IMG/VR virus record: IMGVR_UViG_3300025769_000312
Location: 1 to 38,589 of that record
From: a virus
Length of the DNA: 38,589 nt
Direction: 5' to 3' (one strand)
The position numbers and the translations under genes were made by a program. Shown here one piece after another: positions 6,106 to 13,744 of the stretch (its first letter is position 1; every line of letters starts with the position of its first letter). Below the pieces are notes generated by a model, which was given only the letters and a program-made list of their open reading frames with translations, was not told where the DNA came from and did no database searches.

Positions 6106-6609
6106 GTCTCACTCTCCTAATCAGCGCTCGGAATGAACGCCTCAAGGCGCTAATTTTGCACTGTCAAGAGGGTCAGAAACCTTTGACTCAAACCAGAGCT
6201 GCACGGAGAAAGGAGCCCGCTAGGGCGACTGCCGGAGGAAGCGACTCCCGATACCAAGTAGATAGGAAAGAACACGCTCACGAGGCTGTATGGGCCCTCT
6301 TTACTGTGCGAAATATATCCCGCCGGGCGTTCATGATGATGATGATGTAGCTTTACTTGGCGAACGCAGAGGTTAGAGGCTGTGTAACGACTCAAACGCA
6401 CTAAGCTGGTCTTTGGTCCTACCTAAGTGAAGCAGTCTCTTACCGACGCGGCGGAGCTTAGGTAAAGCATGTTCCAGCTAAAGGATTCGGTACCACGCTA
6501 ACGGCCGGCAGGCCGTACTTTCTAAGGCCGTAAGGCCTCATGGTCGTCAGACCTGCATCCGTGCTAACATCCAGCGCAAAGATACCGCTAATCTAAAGTA
6601 AGGCTCAAG
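6106..6609. ncRNA. Non-coding divergent region with nested inverted repeats; candidate structured RNA
   Basis: This 504-base stretch separates the leftward cluster from terS. Both frames with open stretches lack ribosome-binding sites. The DNA is dense in perfect inverted repeats. AGCTGG (6404-6409) pairs with CCAGCT (6474-6479) and encloses TACCTAAG (6420-6427) / CTTAGGTA (6457-6464), which encloses CTC/GAG and CCG/CGG. Three neighbouring hairpins follow: 6501-6506/6511-6516, 6525-6529/6534-6538 (GTAA loop) and 6542-6545/6550-6553. GCCC/GGGC at 6215-6226 is another. It must contain the promoters of both flanking units, but I find no convincing sigma70 pair. It could be a structured RNA, an antitermination element or an origin. 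Confidence 0.5.
6333..6347 (+). repeat. (ATG)5 microrepeat
   Basis: Five uninterrupted ATG triplets inside the non-coding divergent region, ending in TAG. It is a slippage-prone simple repeat with no coding role that I can see. Confidence 0.9.
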
Positions 6610-7158
6610 ATGGCTCGACAACCAAGGTCTAAGCTCTCACAGCAGGAAGAAGCATTCTGCATCGCTTTTGTTACCAATAATGGTAAGCGTAAAGACGCTG
6701 CACTCGAGGCAGGATACGCAGAATCAGCCGCAGGCGTCTCAGCTTCAAGGCTCTTGCAAAGACAGCATGTCCTTGATCGAATCCAACAACTCAATCAAGC
6801 CCAGTTTAGAGCTCTAGGACCAGGACTACTCGCGGGTATGGTCAAACTCGCAGAGAAGGCTAAATCAGAGAAAGTCAGACATGACTCTCTCAAGGATCTA
6901 CTCGATAGAGCCGGATATAAGCCGATAGAACAAGTACTTAACCTCGAATCAACAACATCAGAAGATGTCTCTCTTCTAAGAGAGCGAGCGCAGAAACTGC
7001 TCTTGGCTATTGATAAGAAAGAACAACAGATTAACCAGGATCAGGTTAATAAGGATGGAGATACGAGTGAGGGAGTGTCCAACGACACTACACACACGTC
7101 AAAACCTAAGCCGGTGGGTGATGATATTGACGAAGGAACGCCTGGTTCTGTCCATTAG
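6610..7158 (+). CDS. terS: Terminase small subunit, 182 aa
   Basis: The N-terminal half matches the small terminase (Terminase_2-like) helix-turn-helix layout: LSQQEEAFCIAFVTNNGKRKD then AALEAGYAESAAGVSASRLL, followed by helices that would form the oligomerisation part (to about residue 120). The C-terminus is hydrophilic and low-complexity (residues 135-182). TerS recognises the packaging site on phage DNA and guides TerL. TAAGG precedes the ATG. The gene is separated from terL by a 537-base non-coding stretch, which is unusual because the two are normally adjacent; the packaging site may lie in that gap or in 6106-6609. Confidence 0.85.
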   Translation: MARQPRSKLSQQEEAFCIAFVTNNGKRKDAALEAGYAESAAGVSASRLLQRQHVLDRIQQLNQAQFRALGPGLLAGMVKLAEKAKSEKVRHDSLKDLLDRAGYKPIEQVLNLESTTSEDVSLLRERAQKLLLAIDKKEQQINQDQVNKDGDTSEGVSNDTTHTSKPKPVGDDIDEGTPGSVH

Positions 7159-7695
7159 GTCTCATGAGGGTGATTACTCTCCCTCAGGTGCACAATCTTC
7201 GCTTGTTCTTTGTTAGTTTTTTTTGTCTATCAGTGACCCCTATGTCCCCCAATTGATCTCCGATCTTGCGGGGAGATACTCCACTCTACATTGGCCCTAA
7301 AAAGTTGCGGGTGTTGCATGGATGTCACAGTTGATATTTGGTGTTTGGGTTAGCTCACCCGTGTTTGGTGTATAAATTGGTGTTTTGGGTGATTTTGTCT
7401 GACAGACCAAAGTGTTGTTATTAGGGGGTTTTTTGGACAGAAGCACTAACGAGTGCCAAATTTGGCACTGTTTAATTATGGAGTGCCAATTCTGTCACCA
7501 CCAAAGGGTTGTATTTTGGTGTTAGAGAGTTGGTTTTCTGAGATATTTTGGGGAGAGTATTTTGCCCGGCTCGAGGATCTTGAAGATCGCAGAGTGTTTT
7601 TGGTGACGGGGCGGAAAGACAGATATCATGGATTTGGATATTCGACTAGATGTGTCCCTGCGACATGTTGTCGCACCCTATGTTAGGAGTTGTTG
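7159..7695 (+). promoter_or_regulatory. G/T-rich non-coding region between terS and terL
   Basis: The 537 bases carry no credible gene. The + strand is strongly G/T-biased from about 7300 to 7620. Visible elements: an inverted repeat TGAGGG/CCCTCA at 7166-7187; an eight-T run near 7215; ATCTCC/GGAGAT around 7255-7277; a repeated word TTTGGTGT (7337, 7364, 7515, with ATTGGTGTT at 7377); TCACCC/GGGTGA enclosing 7357-7390; and an operator-like palindrome at 7452-7469. TATAAA at 7371-7376 is a possible -10 box. The stretch could hold the late promoter, an origin, or the packaging signal. Confidence 0.45.
7443..7487. promoter_or_regulatory. Operator-like palindrome cluster
   Basis: AGTGCCAAATTTGGCACT (7452-7469) is a perfect 18-bp palindrome. 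A GCACT half-site lies just before it (7443-7447, forming an inverted repeat with 7452-7456) and another AGTGCC half-site follows at 7482-7487. Four half-sites in 45 bases suggest cooperative binding of a dimeric repressor or activator. A near copy (15 of 18 bases) lies at 37042-37059. The binding protein is unknown; the Cro-like product of 36100 is a candidate. Confidence 0.55.
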
Positions 7696-9156
7696 ATGTC
7701 TGACACGGATCTCGAGAATGTCCCGCTAGACGATCAGTACGCTGAGCTGGCTCGGATTACGGATGAGCTCGAGCGGTACGAGCGGTTTAACAAGTTGCTG
7801 CTTTACTATCCGTATCCGAAGCAGATGCAGTTTCACGCGGCGACGGAGCGTGAGCGTATGCTGATGGCCGCCAACCAAGTAGGCAAAACATGGTGTGCTG
7901 GCGCTGAGGTCGCTTTTCACATGACGGGGCTATATCCGGATTGGTGGCCTGAGACAGCGAGGCGATACAGCACTGGGACTGAGTGGTGGGCTGGTGGTGT
8001 TACGGCCGAAACGACCCGCGATAACCCTCAGAGAGTGCTCTTAGGCCGGAAGAGAGAATACGGGACCGGCATGATCCCCTTGCAGGCCCTAGACGTTGTG
8101 CAGCTCGCCCGTGGGATACCAGACGCCGTGGACAACTTCACTGTCACACACGTTTCCGGCCAGACCAGCTATTGCTGGTTTAAGTCCTACGAGAAAGGGC
8201 GTGAGAAGTGGCAGGGAGAGACCCTTAGAGGCGGTATCTGGTTCGATGAGGAACCGCCCCTAGAGATCTACACAGAAGGCCTGACACGGCTTAACGTGTC
8301 CCAAGGGCCTACCCTACTGACGTTTACCCCTCTAATGGGAATGTCAGAGGTTGTCAGGCGCTTTATGCAGCCCGAAGAGAAAGCCAAAAAGTCTGCCCGG
8401 TTTTACGTCCAGATGGACCTGGAAGATGCTCAGCACTACAGCGACGAAGATCGCGCTTCAATCATCGACCAGTATCCAGATCACGAAAAAGACGCCCGTG
8501 CACGGGGTATCCCGATGCTCGGTTCTGGGCGTATCTACCCGATCCCCGAAGAACAGATCAAATTTAACCTATCGGACATGGCTGGTGGCTTCCCCTCGTA
8601 CTGGCGTGGATGGGGCGCAGTTGACTTTGGAGACTGGGACCATCCAACGGCCGCTGTATTCATGCGCTTTGATGCAGATACCGATACCATCTATCTCTAT
8701 GACGCCTACCGGCAGAGCCGAGAGAAACTTGCAGTCCACACCAAAGCGATTAAAGGACGCGGCAAATGGATCCCGATGGCATGGCCGCATGACGGTCATA
8801 AGCATGACGGCCGTTCAGGTGAACCGATCGCAGATTTATGGCGTAAAGACGGCGTAAAGATGCATAAAGAACACGCCACGCATGAAGCCGGCGGTTTTTC
8901 CGTCGAAGCCGGTATTACTGAATTGCTTGACAGGATGAGCACTGGTCGGTTTAAGGTGGCTTCACACTTAAACGATTGGTGGGACGAATTCCGTACCTAC
9001 CATCGTAAAGATGGCAAGATAGTCAAAGAACGAGACGATTTGATGGATGCAACCCGGTACGCGATTATGATGCAACGAATCGCGAGATTGCCGGGCGACT
9101 CAAATCTACGCCCTCAGTCTTTTGGCACCGTCGAAAATTACTCGGTTTTTGGTTAA
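7696..9156 (+). CDS. terL: Terminase large subunit, 486 aa
   Basis: The packaging motor. An N-terminal ATPase has Walker A AANQVGKT (about residues 58-65) and Walker B GIWFDEEPP (about residue 184). The C-terminal RNase H-like nuclease has AVDFGDWDHP (about residue 309) and late acidic residues in ERDDLMDATRYAI (about 444-455). The length is normal for podoviral TerL. The ATG at 7696 has AGGAG six bases upstream, better than the TTG two codons earlier. TerL assembles on the portal with TerS, pumps DNA into proheads and cuts the concatemer. The portal gene follows after three bases. Confidence 0.95.
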   Translation: MSDTDLENVPLDDQYAELARITDELERYERFNKLLLYYPYPKQMQFHAATERERMLMAANQVGKTWCAGAEVAFHMTGLYPDWWPETARRYSTGTEWWAGGVTAETTRDNPQRVLLGRKREYGTGMIPLQALDVVQLARGIPDAVDNFTVTHVSGQTSYCWFKSYEKGREKWQGETLRGGIWFDEEPPLEIYTEGLTRLNVSQGPTLLTFTPLMGMSEVVRRFMQPEEKAKKSARFYVQMDLEDAQHYSDEDRASIIDQYPDHEKDARARGIPMLGSGRIYPIPEEQIKFNLSDMAGGFPSYWRGWGAVDFGDWDHPTAAVFMRFDADTDTIYLYDAYRQSREKLAVHTKAIKGRGKWIPMAWPHDGHKHDGRSGEPIADLWRKDGVKMHKEHATHEAGGFSVEAGITELLDRMSTGRFKVASHLNDWWDEFRTYHRKDGKIVKERDDLMDATRYAIMMQRIARLPGDSNLRPQSFGTVENYSVFG

Positions 9157-9159
9157 TTC

Positions 9160-10782
9160 ATGGCTGAGCATAACCCCAAAGAACTCATTGCCCGCTGGGA
9201 AGACGGAAACCGGATCTTTCGTTATTGGGCTCCGCATCTTCAGGAAATTGCCGATCACCTAATCCCGCGTAAGGCCACTATCCAAAGCATGCGGGCGCGC
9301 GGTAAGAAAGTACATAAGGAACGCTTTTCCTCTGCGCCAATGCACTTTCATGAAGTGTTGGCAGCCAATCTTCAAGGAACGCTTACAAGCCGTTCATTCC
9401 GTTGGTTCGATCTCAGGATTGAAAACGACGAAGACCTTGACGCTAATCGTAATGTCCGAGAGTGGCTGCAAGATACCAGCATCCGGATGTGGAAAGCTTT
9501 AAACCAGTCAAATTTCCATAACCAAGCCCATGAATTCTACATGGACCTGACGGGCTTCGGGACAGCCAATCTGATGTGCGATCCCCGGTCTGGTCGCCGG
9601 CAATGGAACGGCCTGCAATTCATGACAACGCCGATCGAGTCGTACGTTTTTGAAGAGGATGAATGGGGCAGAGGAAACGCCGTTTTCTATATTCATACTT
9701 GGAGCGCACGGCAGGCAAAATCAAAGTTTCCCAAGGCCAACTTCTCAAAAGACTTTCAAAGGGCGCTCGCCGAAGAACCTGGAAAAAACTTCAAATTCCT
9801 ACGTTGTATCGTACCCCGCCACGAACGAGATCCCGAAAAACGTGACTCGCTCAACATGCCTTGGGCTGACTATTGGCTCGAGCTCGAAGCTGAAAACATG
9901 CTCGAAGAGGGTGGGCTGCACGAATTCAACTCCATGCCAACGCGCTGGTCCCGCAACAGCGGCGAGCGATATGGCAGAGGGCCCGGTAGTACGGCCCTCG
10001 CAGACATTAAGGTTTTGAACAAGGCAACTGAGCTGGACCTAAGCGCTTTTGCTAAAGCACTGGATCCGCCTTGGTTTGCCCTGGATGATGGCGTTATCGG
10101 CACAGTCGATCTACGTCCGAACAAGGGCACAATCGTTCGCGACAGAGACGCTCTGTGGTTTTATGAATCGCGTGTTCGTGCGGATATCTCTCAGATCAAG
10201 TTTGCTGAGCTGCGTGAGAGCATCCAGAAAACTTTCTTCGCTGATCAGCTAGAATTGCCTCAGTCAGATCGTATGACAGCTGAGGAAATCCGGACCCGAG
10301 TCGAGCTCATGCAGCGTGTTTTGGGCCCGACATTAGGGCGTCTTGAGACGGAATTCCTAAATCCGCTGATTGATCGTGTGTTTAACATCATGGTTCGTGC
10401 TGGTGCGCTTAAAGAGCCGCCAGATGAGCTGGTTGAGGCCTTTGGCAATGAGACGGACATTGAGATCAAGTACAGCGGGCCGCTTGCTCGAGCTGAACGC
10501 CTTGCAGAAGTCTTTGCTATCCAGCGTGTTTACGAAAGCCTTGCACAGCCGGCGCAAGTCGATCCGCAAGTCTTCGATATTGTCGATCATGATGAAGCCG
10601 CTCGGGTTATTGCTGAGAATCAAGATGTTCCGGAAAAGATCATCCGCTCGAAATCTCAAGTAGACGCAATTCGTAATGCTCGGGCTCAGCAACAGCAACA
10701 ACAGCAACAGATTCAACAGGGCCTAGCTCAAGCCCAAATCGCTGAGACACAAGCGAGTGCACAAGCCAAACTAAGGAACTAA
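9160..10782 (+). CDS. Portal (head-to-tail connector) protein, 540 aa
   Basis: Matches the podoviral Head-tail_con (bacteriophage head-to-tail connecting protein) family in length and motifs: an N-terminal NPKELIARWEDGNRIFRYWAPH, the HEVLAANLQGTLTSRSFRWFDL segment, DLTGFGTANLMCDP, and a middle ERYGRGPGSTALADIKVLN. It forms the dodecameric ring at the head vertex through which DNA passes. The C-terminus has a glutamine tract (about residues 508-520) followed by Ala/Gln-rich helix, as in related connectors. The stop overlaps the ATG of the next gene (TAATG). I am confident of the family. Confidence 0.93.
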   Translation: MAEHNPKELIARWEDGNRIFRYWAPHLQEIADHLIPRKATIQSMRARGKKVHKERFSSAPMHFHEVLAANLQGTLTSRSFRWFDLRIENDEDLDANRNVREWLQDTSIRMWKALNQSNFHNQAHEFYMDLTGFGTANLMCDPRSGRRQWNGLQFMTTPIESYVFEEDEWGRGNAVFYIHTWSARQAKSKFPKANFSKDFQRALAEEPGKNFKFLRCIVPRHERDPEKRDSLNMPWADYWLELEAENMLEEGGLHEFNSMPTRWSRNSGERYGRGPGSTALADIKVLNKATELDLSAFAKALDPPWFALDDGVIGTVDLRPNKGTIVRDRDALWFYESRVRADISQIKFAELRESIQKTFFADQLELPQSDRMTAEEIRTRVELMQRVLGPTLGRLETEFLNPLIDRVFNIMVRAGALKEPPDELVEAFGNETDIEIKYSGPLARAERLAEVFAIQRVYESLAQPAQVDPQVFDIVDHDEAARVIAENQDVPEKIIRSKSQVDAIRNARAQQQQQQQQIQQGLAQAQIAETQASAQAKLRN

Positions 10783-11021
10783 TGAGAAACGTCCTCAAGA
10801 AGCAATCAGAGATTTACAAACGTGTTCTTCTTAGCCCAGATGGTCAGGAACTCCTTAAAGAGCTTTACAGAAACTACGGTAGACGGCCTTCTTTTGATCC
10901 AAAATCGGCTCGGCAGACCGATTACAATGAAGGCCAGCGTAGCGTCTATTTGAAAATGATCCGTATGGCTGGGATTGACCCTCGAAAACTGGAACAACAA
11001 ACGGAGAATGATAGTGAGTGA
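10782..11021 (+). CDS. Bbp19-like head protein, 79 aa
   Basis: A small basic protein between portal and scaffold. Its pattern (LLSPDGQELLKELYRNYGRRPSFDP ... DYNEGQRSVYLKMIRMAGI) resembles the Bbp19-like domain named from Bordetella phage BPP-1, found in the same gene position. The role is unproven; the position implies assembly of the portal or procapsid. The start overlaps the portal stop and its end overlaps the scaffold start. Confidence 0.75.
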   Translation: MRNVLKKQSEIYKRVLLSPDGQELLKELYRNYGRRPSFDPKSARQTDYNEGQRSVYLKMIRMAGIDPRKLEQQTENDSE

Positions 11022-11799
11022 CGACGAAAATGGCGGCGCAGATTTTGCTGCACTACTGCCAGAAGACCTTCGTGAAAACCCTTCACTGAAAGACTTCAAG
11101 GACGTTGGTGGTCTCGCAAAATCGTTTCTCGAAACCAAGAGCAAACTCGGCTCAATGACGACAATTCCCGGCGAAAATGCTGGCGCTGAGGATTGGGGTA
11201 AGTTTTGGAACCGTATCGGCCGGCCGGAAAGTCCGGATAAATACGAGCTGGCGTTGCCAAAAATGGAAGGCCAGAACTTCAGCGAAGAAGCGCTGGCATC
11301 TTTCCGGCAACACGCCCATGAAGTCGGCATGACGCCTAAGCAAGCGCAGGAGAACATGAACTGGTACATGAAGGTGTTCCAGGGTCAGGTTGAGCAACAG
11401 GCGGCTGCGCTTTCTGAGGCTGCCTCTGCATCGGCAAAGGAGCTTCGCACCGAGTGGGGTGCCGACTATGATAAGAAGATGAGCGCAGTCGATCGTGCAC
11501 TTGGCCAATTCTTTGGCGAAGAAGAGGCAAAAACGCTTCGCGCTTTGTCGGCGGCGAATCCAAAACTGATGAAAAGTCTCTCTGAGATCGGCGGGACTAT
11601 CTCTGAATCGGCCAGTAAAGGCGGCGAAATGAGTGAACAATCCGGCGATCTAACGCCAGAAGACGCAAAAGCAAAGATTAAAGAGATCCGCGACAATCCG
11701 GAACATCCGTACCACAGCAAGCATAAGCCTGGTCACGCTGATGCTTACAAAGAGATGTCTGAGCTCTACGTTATCGCCTACGACAATAACCCTGGATAG
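11014..11799 (+). CDS. Putative scaffolding protein, 261 aa
   Basis: An acidic, helix-rich protein directly before the capsid genes, the normal place for scaffold. The N-terminus (DFAALLPEDLRENPSLKDFKD), a central helical region rich in Ala/Glu/Gln and the C-terminal AKIKEIRDNPEHPYHSKHKPGH ... MSELY motif match scaffold proteins of related podoviruses. It would direct capsid shell assembly and then leave. I choose the GTG at 11014 because CGGAG lies seven bases before it; the in-frame ATG at 11008 is too close to that site. It overlaps the preceding gene by 8 bases. Confidence 0.8.
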   Translation: MSDDENGGADFAALLPEDLRENPSLKDFKDVGGLAKSFLETKSKLGSMTTIPGENAGAEDWGKFWNRIGRPESPDKYELALPKMEGQNFSEEALASFRQHAHEVGMTPKQAQENMNWYMKVFQGQVEQQAAALSEAASASAKELRTEWGADYDKKMSAVDRALGQFFGEEEAKTLRALSAANPKLMKSLSEIGGTISESASKGGEMSEQSGDLTPEDAKAKIKEIRDNPEHPYHSKHKPGHADAYKEMSELYVIAYDNNPG

Positions 11800-11809
11800 G
11801 AGTGCTGTA

Positions 11810-11995
11810 ATGCCAAACCACTACTCAAAAGACAAACCCTCTGATTCAATTAAACGAGCTAATGCTGCAATTGCTCGAGCAAAAAAAATCATTAATTCGC
11901 CTAAAGGAATGGCCGTTGCTAATCAGAGCAAGGGAATGCCGTTTACGTCAAAAAGTAATCGTGCCTATCAAGCGTCAACTCTTAATAAAAAATAG
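11810..11995 (+). CDS. Hypothetical basic protein, 61 aa
   Basis: A small basic protein rich in Lys, Ser and Asn (MPNHYSKDKPSDSIKRANAA ... RAKKIINSPKGM). AGGAG lies upstream of the ATG at 11810. Unknown function. It sits between scaffold and capsid, so it may be a minor head component or bind DNA. Two codon-level positions show AT-rich composition compared with its neighbours. Confidence 0.7.
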   Translation: MPNHYSKDKPSDSIKRANAAIARAKKIINSPKGMAVANQSKGMPFTSKSNRAYQASTLNKK

Positions 11996-11998
11996 CTT

Positions 11999-12184
11999 AT
12001 GCAGAGTGAACCGCTTACGCGGCGCGATGTCTTGCGCCTTGAGGCATTGCGTCTGGCAATTACAAACAGAACGCCAAATTCTGTGACCAAATTCCAAGAA
12101 CTTGCAGAGATGTATTTTACTTGGCTGACTGCTGACGAAGCGCCGAAAAAAAAATTAGGCAGGCCGCCTAAGAATGCTGTATAG
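11999..12184 (+). CDS. Hypothetical protein with AT-hook-like tail, 61 aa
   Basis: A helical N-terminal half (RRDVLRLEALRLAI, KFQELAEMYFTWL) and a C-terminal PKKKLGRPPKNAV. The GRPPK core resembles an AT-hook, a minor-groove DNA-binding motif. The context between scaffold and capsid suggests a head-morphogenesis or DNA-associated role. I do not recognise the family firmly. It begins three bases after the previous stop. Confidence 0.7.
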   Translation: MQSEPLTRRDVLRLEALRLAITNRTPNSVTKFQELAEMYFTWLTADEAPKKKLGRPPKNAV

Positions 12185-12201
12185 AGGAAATAGGATTACT
12201 T

Positions 12202-12323
12202 AGCGGCTTGTCCGCTTTGCCCTAACCGTCGAAAGACCGCTAGGGGCGCGTTAGCCCAAGGATGGGCCTGACATTAGTCAGACTACTCAGCCGACAGAAT
12301 CGATCATCTGTTCTCTGGGAGAA
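12202..12323 (+). ncRNA. Hairpin-tiled leader of the capsid gene
   Basis: Within the 144-base gap before the capsid gene six short stems follow one another: AGCGG/CCGCT (12202-12216); CCCTA/TAGGG (12220-12245) enclosing GTC-GAAA-GAC with a GNRA loop; GCCCA/TGGGC (12254-12267); CTGAC/GTCAG (12268-12281); ACAGA/TCTGT (12294-12311); and TTCTC/GAGAA (12311-12323). The third and fourth abut and could stack. The last contains the GGGAGA ribosome-binding site of the capsid gene, six bases before its ATG, so it could control translation. Alternatively this is an RNA-processing or stability element for the most abundant phage mRNA. Confidence 0.6.
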
Positions 12324-12328
12324 AACTA

Positions 12329-13234
12329 ATGTCTACAGAAGTACCTGTTTCATTTAAACAACAGTATCGAGACAACTTTATTATGTTGTCTCAGCAAAAA
12401 GGTTCGAAGCTTCGCGGCGCAGTTCGCGATGATCCGGATATGCTTGAAGGCAAAGCCGGTTACTTCGACCGCATCGGCGCAACTGCAATGCAGCGGCGCA
12501 CTTCCCGCCACCAGGACACGCCTCTTGTTTCGACTCCGCACAGCCGGCGTCGGCTCACGCTTGAGGATTTTGTCTGGGCCGATCTCATCGACAAAGCCGA
12601 TCGGGCCAAAATGGCGGCAGATCCTGATAGCTCCTACATGACCAACGCGGTCTGGGCTGCTGGTCGTGAATACGACACGGCAATCTACGGAGCGATGGGT
12701 GGTAGCGCATACTCGATGGACGAAGACGACGCGGCGACAGCCGTTGCTTTGCCTTCCGCCCAAAAAGTTGCGGTCAACAACCACACCTACGACGCGGGTT
12801 CCGGCGATGTCGGATTGACCGTGGGCAAGCTTATCGCAGCTCGCGATATCTTGCTTGCAGCGGATGCAGTGGATCCTGACGATACGCTGTTTTGCGTTGC
12901 AAACTCGAAGCAGCTTTCCAATCTGCTCGCTGAAACGGAAGTGACGAGCCGAGATTACAACGATGTCTATGCGTTGAAGACCGGCCAGATCGACACTTTC
13001 ATGGGCTTCAAGTTCATTATGTACAACAACCTCAGCGTAGATACCTCGAGCGATCAGCTCGTCTATTGCTGGCATCCTTCGGCGATCGGACTCGGGATCG
13101 GCATGGATATCGGTGTTGAGATGGATGTGCGGCCTGACAAAAACTACTCGACACAGGTGTTCGTCGACATGTCGATCGGGGCTACCCGCATCGAAGAAGA
13201 GAAAGTTGTCGAAATCGCCTGCGACCCGACCTAA
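12329..13234 (+). CDS. Major capsid protein, 301 aa
   Basis: The sequence fits the podoviral capsid family seen in BPP-1/epsilon15-like phages: N-terminal helix (SFKQQYRDNFIMLSQQKGSKL), RRRLTLEDFVWADLIDKADRA, an Ala/Asp-rich centre, KLIAARDILLAADAVDPDDTLFC and FMGFKFIMYNNL, and a C-terminal GIGMDIGVEMDVRPDKNYSTQVFVDMSIGATRIEEEKVVEI. An HK97-like fold is expected. The GC-rich, regular codon choice is consistent with high expression and leaves the opposite strand open for over 300 codons, which is an artefact. The gene follows a structured leader. Confidence 0.9.
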   Translation: MSTEVPVSFKQQYRDNFIMLSQQKGSKLRGAVRDDPDMLEGKAGYFDRIGATAMQRRTSRHQDTPLVSTPHSRRRLTLEDFVWADLIDKADRAKMAADPDSSYMTNAVWAAGREYDTAIYGAMGGSAYSMDEDDAATAVALPSAQKVAVNNHTYDAGSGDVGLTVGKLIAARDILLAADAVDPDDTLFCVANSKQLSNLLAETEVTSRDYNDVYALKTGQIDTFMGFKFIMYNNLSVDTSSDQLVYCWHPSAIGLGIGMDIGVEMDVRPDKNYSTQVFVDMSIGATRIEEEKVVEIACDPT

Positions 13235-13251
13235 GCGAAAGGTAGACTGAA

Positions 13252-13740
13252 ATGGCTGTAACAACCGAATACTCAGACCAATACACCGAGTCGTACGTCA
13301 CGGTTCCTGCAAAGGTTCCCGAAACGCACGAGTGGGGGGGTCGCGTTCGAATGGCGTTCTTTGAGTTTACTCAAGGTTCGTCCGCTGGTGACGCTGGCTC
13401 TCTTGCTTACTTGGTGAAACTTCCGGCCGGCAAAGTTCGTGTCCTTCTTCCCCTGTCCCGCATTGCCAACTCGGCACTCGGCGCATCTCGGACGATGGAC
13501 CTTGGCTGGGCCGCCTACACCAACGATGACGGCACTGCTGTTGCTGCTGACCCGAATGGGTTGGATGACGGCATTGACGTTTCTTCGGCTGCGGCGACAA
13601 ACCCTAGCGGCACGATTGGCGGTGCTGAGACGAAACTTTTCGAATCTCAGGCTGGTGTTGTGCTTACGGCGCAGATCAATGACGGGACTATCCCGGCTGC
13701 GGCTACGCTGAAAGGCTATTTCCTTTACGTTCAAGACTAA
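13252..13740 (+). CDS. Putative capsid decoration protein, 162 aa
   Basis: A beta-rich, Ala/Gly/Thr-rich protein immediately after the capsid gene, with a GGRVRMAFFEFTQG start and LVKLPAGKVRVLLPLSRIANSAL centre. Position, size and composition fit a head decoration or cement protein of BPP-1/epsilon15-like phages. No enzymatic motif. GGTAGA lies a short way before the ATG at 13252. Confidence 0.65.
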   Translation: MAVTTEYSDQYTESYVTVPAKVPETHEWGGRVRMAFFEFTQGSSAGDAGSLAYLVKLPAGKVRVLLPLSRIANSALGASRTMDLGWAAYTNDDGTAVAADPNGLDDGIDVSSAAATNPSGTIGGAETKLFESQAGVVLTAQINDGTIPAAATLKGYFLYVQD

Positions 13741-13744
13741 GGAA

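Noticed and set aside
6054-6401. Open frames on both strands in the divergent non-coding region, one with a run of Met, the other of His
   Set aside because: The runs come from the ATG microrepeat, neither has a ribosome-binding site, and the region is dominated by inverted repeats.
7453-7686. 77-codon rightward frame before terL
   Set aside because: It would start at a GTG inside the palindrome, has no ribosome-binding site and an implausible Cys/Trp-rich composition.
10806-11369. 187-codon leftward frame opposite the scaffold gene
   Set aside because: Serine-rich shadow of the scaffold coding sequence with no start signal.
12350-13264. 304-codon open frame antisense to the capsid gene
   Set aside because: It has no ribosome-binding site, no recognisable domain and exists because the codon choice of the capsid gene avoids stops on the other strand.
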